DNA from: Saccharobesus litoralis
Lineage (GTDB): Bacteria; Pseudomonadota; Gammaproteobacteria; Enterobacterales; Alteromonadaceae
Direction: 5' to 3'
NCBI RefSeq assembly: GCF_003063625.1
Contig: NZ_CP026604.1
Coordinates: 4,504,065 to 4,568,064, forward strand
DNA: 64,000 nucleotides
Position 1 is the stretch's first letter. Each line of letters starts with the position of its first letter. Positions 57,323-64,000 of the stretch are shown here, piece by piece. The translations under genes and the position numbers were made by a program. The notes beneath the pieces are model-generated. The model searched no databases, was not told where the DNA came from, and saw only the letters and a program-made list of their open reading frames with translations.

Positions 57323-58526
57323 GGCGAGCAAGTCTCCGTTTTATGTTGGACTGAGCAACGAAGTAATCGAACAATGGAGCAAACAAGTTAGCAAAAAGAA
57401 TAGCTAACATCATGCCTTCTGGGAAAGCTGGGTTTACTACACGAACTAATACAACCATGATGCCAATTAACGCACCAAATGCATATTTACCTTGGTTAGT
57501 AAATGACGCAGACACTGGATCAGTCGCCATGAACATCATACCGAAGGCAAAACCACCAACCACTAAGTGCCAGTACCAAGGCATAGCAAACATAGCATTT
57601 GTATCACTACCGATAGCGTTAAATAATGATGCAGTCGCAACCATACCTAGGAAAACACCTAGAACAATACGCCATGATGCAATACCTTTGTACAAGATAT
57701 AAGCGCCACCGATGAATACGGCCGCAGTTGAAACTTCACCAACTGAACCTGGGATTAAACCCCAAAACGCATTCCACCAATCAGCATTGACACTGTAGTC
57801 AATCGCACCCACTTGCGCTACGGCACCCGCAGCAAGGGCTGTTGCACCAGAGAAACCATCAACAGCAACCCACACAGCATCGCCTGAAATCTCAGCTGGA
57901 TAAGCAAAGAATAAGAAAGCACGGCCTGCTAATGCTGGGTTTAAGAAGTTTTTACCTGTACCACCGAATACCTCTTTGGCGATAACTACACCAAAGGTGA
58001 TACCCAATGCAACTTGCCATAAAGGAATAGTTGCCGGCATGATAAGCGCGAAAAGAATAGAGGTTACGAAGAAACCTTCGTTAACTTCATGCTTACGCAC
58101 AGCAGCAAATAATACTTCCCAGAAACCACCGACAATAAAGGTCACGGCATAAATAGGTAGGAAGAAACACGCCCCATACCACATTAATTCGAACCAACCG
58201 GAATCAGCGGTTAAGTTACCACCGAAAGCTGAGAAGATAGCCACTTGCCAAGAATCAGGAACGGCGAAACCGGCGATTAATGCTTCTTGAGCCTGGAAAC
58301 CCACGTTGTACATACCAAAGAACATACAAGGGAATACAGCCATCCAAACCGTGATCATGATACGTTTTAAGTCAATAGCATCACGAATGTGAGTTTGACC
58401 TTTAGTCACATAACCAGGTGTAAATAAACCAGTTGCAATGGCTTCGTATAGTGCGAACCATTTTTCATGCTTACCGCCTTTTTCAAAATGCGGCTCGATA
58501 TCGATAATAAATTGTTTCAAGCTCAT
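57315..58526 (-). CDS. nqrB: Na+-NQR subunit B
   Basis: A 403-residue main sodium-channel subunit with about ten helices. The covalent FMN site is the Thr in [12 protein letters not shown], near residue 230. It carries the quinone/inhibitor region and the Na+ path. Two bases after nqrA. Confidence 0.97.
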   Translation of the reverse strand: MSLKQFIIDIEPHFEKGGKHEKWFALYEAIATGLFTPGYVTKGQTHIRDAIDLKRIMITVWMAVFPCMFFGMYNVGFQAQEALIAGFAVPDSWQVAIFSAFGGNLTADSGWFELMWYGACFFLPIYAVTFIVGGFWEVLFAAVRKHEVNEGFFVTSILFALIMPATIPLWQVALGITFGVVIAKEVFGGTGKNFLNPALAGRAFLFFAYPAEISGDAVWVAVDGFSGATALAAGAVAQVGAIDYSVNADWWNAFWGLIPGSVGEVSTAAVFIGGAYILYKGIASWRIVLGVFLGMVATASLFNAIGSDTNAMFAMPWYWHLVVGGFAFGMMFMATDPVSASFTNQGKYAFGALIGIMVVLVRVVNPAFPEGMMLAILFANLFAPLFDYFVAQSNIKRRLARHV

Positions 58527-58528
58527 GC

Positions 58529-59866
58529 TTAACCTTCCTTCTCGATAGTTGTTAAGCAGTTACGAAGTAAAACACCGTAATCTGTTTTGCCTGGACAAAC
58601 GAAAGTACATAAAGCTAAATCTTCTTCGTCTAACTCTAGTGCGCCTAACTGTTGAGCACTATCTGTGTCACCAGCGCAAATATCACGCAATAATAAAGTT
58701 GGAAGAATATCTAAAGGCATAACACGCTCATAGTTACCAATTGGCACCATGGCACGAACACTACCGTTAGTCGTTGTTGTTAAGCCAAATAACTTACCTG
58801 AGAATAAGTGTCCCATGTACGCTCGGGTAACAGAGAACTTATTAGCACCTGGTGTCATATAACCAATGAAGTCACGCTCACGACCTTCTAGCAATAAAGA
58901 AACTTGGTTGTGATAACGACCTAAATAAGCGTGAACACCAGCAGCTTTGGTACCTTGTAATAAAGAACCCGATACGGTACGTACTTCACCGTCAACGACT
59001 TCATTAGCCGCTAACTCGTCTATATTGGCACCTAATAGGGTGCTCACTAAACGTGGTTTAGAAGCAGCTGGGCCAGCAAGTGAAATAACACGCTTAGTGT
59101 TTAATTCACCAGTGGTAAATAATTGACCGAAAGCGATTACGTCTTGGTAACTAACATGCCAAACCGTTTTAGTCGCGCTTACTGCATCTAAATGATGAAT
59201 ATGCGTACCAACTAAGCCAGCTGGGTGCTTACCACCAAATTCGTGAGTTTCAACACCTGAGGTTGACGGAACGCTAGCGCCTGCAGCTTTACAAAGGAAA
59301 ACTTTACCTTCAGTTAGCTGAGTGATAACGGTTAAGCCGTTAATAAACGCTTCTTGGTTTTCAGCGATAATGACTTCAGGGTTAGCCGCTAAAGGATTAG
59401 TATCAATTGCGGTAACGAAGATTGAATTAGCTGTCGAGTCAAGAGCAGGAATTTTGCTGTATGGGCGAGTACGTAAAGCAGTCCATAAACCTGAATTAAC
59501 AAGGTTTTCTTGAACCTTTTCACGACCTAAGCTACTTAATTGAGACGCGTCATACTTAGCATATGTTTCTTGCTCGTCACCATTGAGAGTAATGACTACA
59601 GATTGCAAAACACGCTTAGCACCGCGGTTTACTTCTGTAACCTCACCAGCAGCAGGGGCAGTAAATACTACTCCTGGGTTCTTTTTATCTTCAAAAAGAA
59701 CCTGGCCTTTCTTAACCGTGTCGCCAACGCGAACACGCATAGTCGGGCGCATGCCAATGTACTCTTCACCAAGGACAGCAACCTTTGTAACGGCATTGCC
59801 GTCAGATATTGCTTGTTCTGGCGCTCCAGTAATAGGAACGTCCAAGCCTTTCTTGATAGTTATCAT
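58529..59866 (-). CDS. nqrA: Na+-NQR subunit A
   Basis: A 445-residue soluble subunit, first gene of the operon. It begins [18 protein letters not shown], as in the family, with a barrel-sandwich start ([15 protein letters not shown]) and ends with [12 protein letters not shown]. The full operon implies that respiration builds a sodium gradient, usual for marine gammaproteobacteria. Confidence 0.97.
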   Translation of the reverse strand: MITIKKGLDVPITGAPEQAISDGNAVTKVAVLGEEYIGMRPTMRVRVGDTVKKGQVLFEDKKNPGVVFTAPAAGEVTEVNRGAKRVLQSVVITLNGDEQETYAKYDASQLSSLGREKVQENLVNSGLWTALRTRPYSKIPALDSTANSIFVTAIDTNPLAANPEVIIAENQEAFINGLTVITQLTEGKVFLCKAAGASVPSTSGVETHEFGGKHPAGLVGTHIHHLDAVSATKTVWHVSYQDVIAFGQLFTTGELNTKRVISLAGPAASKPRLVSTLLGANIDELAANEVVDGEVRTVSGSLLQGTKAAGVHAYLGRYHNQVSLLLEGRERDFIGYMTPGANKFSVTRAYMGHLFSGKLFGLTTTTNGSVRAMVPIGNYERVMPLDILPTLLLRDICAGDTDSAQQLGALELDEEDLALCTFVCPGKTDYGVLLRNCLTTIEKEG

Positions 59867-60195
59867 AGGTTTGCACTTAATGTTTTAATGTTAAAACTAA
59901 TAAAAATAAAAAAGTTGGTATCCGGTTAAGCAATTTGTTGTTCTTATTACTTATCTGCTTAACCATATATTCTCTAGTGTTATTAACCGGCAAATTTTAG
60001 CACAAAATCGTAATTTTACGCTAATAAAAACTAGCAGCTTGCGCCAATTTTGCTACGAAATGATGAAAAAATAACCAGGTGATACTAATGAGGATTGTTC
60101 ACATTTAAGGATGGGTAAAAAAACAACAGGCTGCGCAAGGCAGCCTGTTAAAAAATAAACGATATTGCTTCAAGTCAGCAAATAAATGTCAAGGT
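59867..60195. other. nqr leader region and fabV downstream region
   Basis: No gene. The nqr promoter should be here. An inverted repeat GGTTAAGCA (59924-59932) and TGCTTAACC (59956-59964) lies in the leader, about 60 bases before nqrA. The fabV terminator is at 60124-60148. Confidence 0.55.
60118..60148 (-). terminator. Terminator of fabV
   Basis: A 10-bp stem AACAGGCTGC / GCAGCCTGTT with a GCAAG loop and a T-run on the minus strand (TGTTGTTTTTTT), about 48 bases after the fabV stop. Confidence 0.85.
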
Positions 60196-61383
60196 TTATT
60201 CTTCAATTTTAAGATCAACTAACGGGCTGACATCCGCGTCATAATCAACGCCATCAACTTCAAAACCGAACAGCTTCAAAAACTCATGGTGATAACTTTT
60301 ATAGTCGGTTAATTCATCAATTGAATCAGTATCAACTTCATCCCAGATTTTCTGTACAGCATCTTGAACTTTATCTTCAAGCTCTTTGTAGTTTTGACTT
60401 AAACGACCTGCCTCGTCTAAACGCGGGCTTTCGCCATAAAGGTTTTCCCAAAATAAGCCTGCGATCTGCTCAATAACCCCTTCATATGTACCCTGCTCTT
60501 TCATCACTTTGAAAAGACCTGAAATATACAAAGGCATAATAGGAATGGCAGAGCTTGCTTGAGTGACAACTGCATTTAGCGAGGTGACATAAGCTTTGCC
60601 ATTTACATTAGCAACAGACTCAGTAATCGCAGCCGCAGCACGATCTAAATCTTCTTTCGCTTTACCTATGGTCGCATGCCCATAAATTGGCCAAGTTAAC
60701 TTTTTACCAATATAAGTATAAGCCGTGGTTTTGAAATTTTCGGCTAACACGTCAGCTTGTTGTAATGCATCGATCCACATTTCCCAATCAGCTCCACCCA
60801 TAACATCAATCGTGCCTTGGATTTCTGCTTCATTCGCTGCTTCAACGGTAATATCTTCAATGACGCGCTTAGAAGTATTTAGGTTTTTAGTGGTAACAGA
60901 TGAACCAATTGGCTTTAACGTAGAAGAATAAACTTCACCCGTATTCGGATCAGTACGACGTGGCGCCGCAAGGCTGTATACAACCAAGTCTATTTTGCCT
61001 AAATCTTTTTTAATAATATCAATTGCTTGTTGCTTGATTTCATTTGAAAAAGCATCACCATTAATATTCTTTGCGTATAAACCAGCCTCTTCAGCTGCCG
61101 CTTGAAACGCAGCAGAATTGTACCAACCCGCGCTACCGGTTTTTTTCTCAGTTGCTGGTTTTTCAAAGAAAATACCTAAGGTTTTTGCACCTGCACCAAA
61201 TGCAGCGGTAATGCGCGAAGCTAAACCGTAGCCAGTAGAAGAACCGATAACCAGTACATTTTTAGGCCCTTCTAATTGACCTTTTGACTTAACATAGTCG
61301 ATTTGCTCTTGTACTGCGGCCGCGCAACCAACGGGATGAGCATTTGTACAAATAAAACCGCGAACTTTAGGTTTGATAACCAT
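60196..61383 (-). CDS. fabV: Trans-2-enoyl-(acyl-carrier-protein) reductase FabV
   Basis: A 395-residue enoyl reductase of the FabV/TER type, which does the last step of fatty acid elongation with NADH and is resistant to triclosan. The start [20 protein letters not shown] and the nucleotide loop [14 protein letters not shown] are diagnostic. The catalytic Tyr-(X8)-Lys is [10 protein letters not shown]. It is a stand-alone gene with its own terminator. Confidence 0.96.
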   Translation of the reverse strand: MVIKPKVRGFICTNAHPVGCAAAVQEQIDYVKSKGQLEGPKNVLVIGSSTGYGLASRITAAFGAGAKTLGIFFEKPATEKKTGSAGWYNSAAFQAAAEEAGLYAKNINGDAFSNEIKQQAIDIIKKDLGKIDLVVYSLAAPRRTDPNTGEVYSSTLKPIGSSVTTKNLNTSKRVIEDITVEAANEAEIQGTIDVMGGADWEMWIDALQQADVLAENFKTTAYTYIGKKLTWPIYGHATIGKAKEDLDRAAAAITESVANVNGKAYVTSLNAVVTQASSAIPIMPLYISGLFKVMKEQGTYEGVIEQIAGLFWENLYGESPRLDEAGRLSQNYKELEDKVQDAVQKIWDEVDTDSIDELTDYKSYHHEFLKLFGFEVDGVDYDADVSPLVDLKIEE

Positions 61384-61493
61384 ATTAATTTTCCTAATCG
61401 AATGAATTTTTATTGACTAGCGCCATTGATTTATTGGAACTGAATCCGACAACGGCGCTATTCTAAAGATATTGTCATCGTTAACTGATCTGA

Positions 61494-62588
61494 TCAGTTA
61501 AGATCACGTGAAGCGTAATACGCTTGCTCAGATAGCTGATTGTATTGCTTAACTTTTTGATAAAACGCAGAGTACGATTGATAAATTTTGTCAGCCGTTT
61601 TATCTGTCGCAACTAATTCGTCAATGACTTGTTGGCTGTATCGCTTATAGGCGGCAACTACATCAGCAGGTAACTGACGTACCTCTACACCATGTTGCTT
61701 GGTTAATGTTTGTAGTGCTTCTTGGTTACGCGCGGTATATTCTGACAGCATGTCTGAATTAACGGCTCGCGCGGCCACTTCAATAATTTTTTGTAAATCT
61801 TTAGGTAATGCCGCCAACGCTTTTTCATTAATAATAAACTCAAGCATCGAACCTGGCTCATGCCAAGGCGTGGTGTAATAATATTTAGCCGCTTTGTGAA
61901 AACCAAATGCTAAATCATTATATGGCCCAACCCATTCTGTGGCATCAATTGTACCCGTTTGTAATGCAGTGAATAATTCACCACCCGGTAACGTAGTCGG
62001 CACACCTCCGGCCTTTTTAAATACGTCGCCAGCAAAGCCCGGAATACGCATTTTTAAACCTTGAATATCTTGCAACGAGTTGATCTCCTTATTAAACCAA
62101 CCCGCCATTTGCACACCTGTATTGCCACCGGCATAAGGCACTAAGCCAAATGGTTTATAAAGCTCGCGCCAAAGTGCTAAGCCATCTCCATAATGGATCC
62201 ACGCATTCAACTCTTGAGCGTTCATACCAAAAGGAATGGAAGAAAAGAAAGGTGAGGCTGGAATTTTACCTTTCCAAAAATACGAGCCACTGTGGCCCAT
62301 TTCAGCGGCACCATTGCGCACACCGTCAAAAACTCCAAAAGCCGGAACTAATTCACCAGCACCATATACTTTTATGGTTAAGCGACCGCCAGACATTTCG
62401 TTAACATATTGGGCGAATAGTTCGGGGCCGTGTCCCAGACCTGGAAAATTTTTAGGCCAGCTAGTGACAAGCTTCCACTTAAACTTTTTAGCGGCTGGCG
62501 CAGCGCCAGTTTCTGCTGTGTCATTACCACCACAGGCCGCCAACAATAGGCTTAATCCTGTGACTAATGCTAAACAATACTTCTTCAT
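61494..62588 (-). CDS. TRAP transporter substrate-binding protein (DctP family)
   Basis: A 364-residue lipoprotein (lipobox LLAAC, Cys19) of the DctP/TakP group. The mature part begins FKWKLVTSWPKNFPGLGHGP and contains the ligand-contact Arg in LKMRIPGFAGDV and the following ATEWVGPYND. The pattern is like binding proteins for 2-oxo acids or similar carboxylates. It uses the same AGGACAATT ribosome-binding site sequence as the PilZ gene 11 bases upstream. Confidence 0.9.
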   Translation of the reverse strand: MKKYCLALVTGLSLLLAACGGNDTAETGAAPAAKKFKWKLVTSWPKNFPGLGHGPELFAQYVNEMSGGRLTIKVYGAGELVPAFGVFDGVRNGAAEMGHSGSYFWKGKIPASPFFSSIPFGMNAQELNAWIHYGDGLALWRELYKPFGLVPYAGGNTGVQMAGWFNKEINSLQDIQGLKMRIPGFAGDVFKKAGGVPTTLPGGELFTALQTGTIDATEWVGPYNDLAFGFHKAAKYYYTTPWHEPGSMLEFIINEKALAALPKDLQKIIEVAARAVNSDMLSEYTARNQEALQTLTKQHGVEVRQLPADVVAAYKRYSQQVIDELVATDKTADKIYQSYSAFYQKVKQYNQLSEQAYYASRDLN

Positions 62589-62599
62589 AATTGTCCTAT

Positions 62600-63298
62600 T
62601 TATTCTTGTTCAAGTTCCGTCAACGATATGCCCTGCATATCTAGCAGCAACTTTGTAAAAATACTTTGTAAATTCTGGTTGGCGTTTTTCTCAAACTTCA
62701 GGCCTAAATGCAACTTTTCTTTAGCATTAACATTTTTCACTACGGCTTTCAGCGTGGTTTCAGTTTGACTAACCGGATCAAATTGCGCGTTTATAGTTAA
62801 TTCTTTTTCTAACAAATTTTCTTCTAATTCAGCAAAATCATGATTGCTACCATCGCTAGGCAAACATTCGCATTTACAACCGCTCAACGAAAAATCCGTT
62901 AACAAGGCAATTAAATCTAAGTTCATTTGCGGCACTTTAACTTCCGCCATTAGTTCAACTTTAATTCTTGGCTGAGTACGCAGTTTTTGAGTTTGCACCT
63001 CTTGTGGGTAATCCAGCACTAAAATAGGCTCTTTATAAGTTATCTTAGCTTGAACTGCTGCAGAAAAAACAATGTAGTCCATGTGAAAATCATCAACCAA
63101 AGCTCGTGCCATGACTTTAACCCCAGATCGTAGCGAACTCGCATCGCGACTATCTTTCGACTTTGGCCAACGAAACATCATGTATTGGTTTTCGATACAA
63201 CCAATATATTCAGCTCGCGCTCGGGCTTTTTTATGAACTGCATTGAAAAAAAACAATTCAACTGCGGTTGATGGCTTCAAATCCGTGACTTTGCGCAT
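62600..63298 (-). CDS. PilZ domain protein (cyclic-di-GMP binding)
   Basis: A 232-residue protein with a YcgR-like N-terminal domain (about 1-110) and a PilZ domain from about 111. The c-di-GMP site is seen as LRTQPRIKVEL (the RxxxR-like element) and TDFSLSGCKCE (the D/NxSxxG element). No membrane segment. It lies between the two TRAP genes with 22 and 11 base gaps, so it is probably in that operon. Confidence 0.8.
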   Translation of the reverse strand: MRKVTDLKPSTAVELFFFNAVHKKARARAEYIGCIENQYMMFRWPKSKDSRDASSLRSGVKVMARALVDDFHMDYIVFSAAVQAKITYKEPILVLDYPQEVQTQKLRTQPRIKVELMAEVKVPQMNLDLIALLTDFSLSGCKCECLPSDGSNHDFAELEENLLEKELTINAQFDPVSQTETTLKAVVKNVNAKEKLHLGLKFEKNANQNLQSIFTKLLLDMQGISLTELEQE

Positions 63299-63320
63299 AA
63301 TTGTCCTAATTCTTTATCTG

Positions 63321-64000
63321 TTAGCCATACATTATTTCAGGTAACCAAGTAGCCAACTCAGGCCATACAGCCAGCAATACTAAAACCAATAGTTGAATAA
63401 CAATAAATGGCGCAACGCCCTTGTAGATCTGCGCGGTTTTAATACTCGCTGGGGCAACACCACGCAAATAAAATAAAGCAAAGCCAAATGGTGGGGTTAA
63501 AAATGAAGTTTGCAAATTAATGGCTATCATGATCCCTAACCAAATCGGGTCAACCCCCATAGTTAGAAGCACAGGTCCAACAATCGGCACTACAACAAAA
63601 GTGATCTCAATAAAGTCGAGAATAAAACCCAATACAAATATCACCAGCATCACCACAAGGATGGCAGTCCAAACCCCACCTGGCATATTATGGAAAACAT
63701 CATGAATTAAATCTTCGCCCCCTAACCCTCTAAACACCAAGGAAAAGATAGACGCACCAATTAAGATCAGAAAAATCATGCTCGTGACTTTAACTGTGTC
63801 TTGGCCTATTAACTGAGCTTGATCCACATTGAGCTTGCCCTTAACCGCCGCCAAAACTAAAGCACCAAATGCGCCTATGCCGGCAGCTTCGGTCGGCGTT
63901 GCAAACCCCAATAAAATAGAGCCTAAAACAATAAATATTAACGTCAGTGGTGGTAATAACGCTTTCAGTAACGCGATAAGGTTAATATTGTCATTATCGT
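63321..64000 (-). CDS. TRAP transporter large permease (DctM family), partial
   Basis: The frame is open through the window's end; 226 C-terminal residues are visible, and the start lies beyond 64000. The sequence has the family's LLPPLTLIFIVLGSILLGFA then TPTEAAGIGAFGALV, and a terminal membrane run. The TTG at 63911 is an internal codon, not the start. DctM forms the Na+-driven channel; the small DctQ subunit is not in view. Confidence 0.92.
   Translation of the reverse strand, partial: DNDNINLIALLKALLPPLTLIFIVLGSILLGFATPTEAAGIGAFGALVLAAVKGKLNVDQAQLIGQDTVKVTSMIFLILIGASIFSLVFRGLGGEDLIHDVFHNMPGGVWTAILVVMLVIFVLGFILDFIEITFVVVPIVGPVLLTMGVDPIWLGIMIAINLQTSFLTPPFGFALFYLRGVAPASIKTAQIYKGVAPFIVIQLLVLVLLAVWPELATWLPEIMYG

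Noticed and set aside
62236-62658. 140-codon plus-strand frame
   Set aside because: It is antisense to the TRAP binding-protein gene, which has clear homology and a lipoprotein signal.

Overview
The window looks like a chromosomal segment of a marine gammaproteobacterium of the order Alteromonadales. A polysaccharide degrader close to Catenovulum or Paraglaciecola is my guess. Evidence for this is a complete Na+-translocating NADH:quinone reductase operon (nqrABCDEF with apbE and nqrM), FabV-type enoyl reductase, gammaproteobacterial gene orders (rpsP-rimM-trmD-rplS, dsbC-recJ-prfB-lysS, fldB next to xerD), a carbohydrate-binding secreted protein and a flavin-dependent halogenase-family protein. 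No rRNA, tRNA, CRISPR array or prophage was seen.

Layout. 1-2.3 kb: end of a secreted Ig-like/carbohydrate-binding protein, then a tryptophan-halogenase-family flavoprotein. 2.5-3.4 kb: a TraB/GumN-type secreted protein. 3.5-3.9 kb: tandem 124-bp repeats carrying a REP-like hairpin. 4-6 kb: the ribosomal/tRNA modification operon rpsP-rimM-trmD-rplS with a sigma70 promoter. 6.1-10.2 kb: a choice-of-anchor I lipoprotein, the ABC-F ATPase YbiT, a VOC enzyme, and a second repeat cluster. 10.6-14.7 kb: a three-gene cluster of Sel1/TonB-C protein, lipoprotein and S9 peptidase. 15-20.3 kb: dsbC-recJ-prfB-lysS, with the RF2 programmed frameshift intact.

20.6-34.4 kb: about 14 kb of accessory DNA sitting between dsbC and xerD, genes that adjoin in E. 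coli. It holds a chemoreceptor with three redox proteins (di-heme peroxidase, cupredoxin, P460-like cytochrome c) and an AT-rich Rhs polymorphic-toxin locus. The Rhs locus has one full-length gene of 1825 codons and a trail of displaced tails, candidate immunity genes and reused pieces of the Rhs core. 34.5-37.3 kb: xerD, ogt, fldB and a secreted serine protease. 37.3-38.2 kb: dispersed repeats, including one copy of a 129-bp MITE.

38.3-52.3 kb: a DUF3083-like protein, a GGDEF/EAL protein, an ankyrin lipoprotein, a four-gene MCE (Mla-like) lipid transport operon with a degenerate ATPase and a palindromic operator-like site, a TPR histidine kinase/OmpR regulator pair, a DMT permease and a degenerate single-domain receiver. 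52.4-59.9 kb: nqrM, apbE and nqrF to nqrA. 60.2-61.4 kb: fabV. 61.5-64 kb: a TRAP transporter with a PilZ gene between its binding protein and its large permease; the permease runs off the window.

Three repeat families recur: the 124-bp tandem units (3.5 and 10.3 kb), the 129-bp MITE (34.2, 38.1 and 50.4 kb plus a decayed copy at 53.9 kb), and a hairpin element at 38.0 and 51.7 kb.
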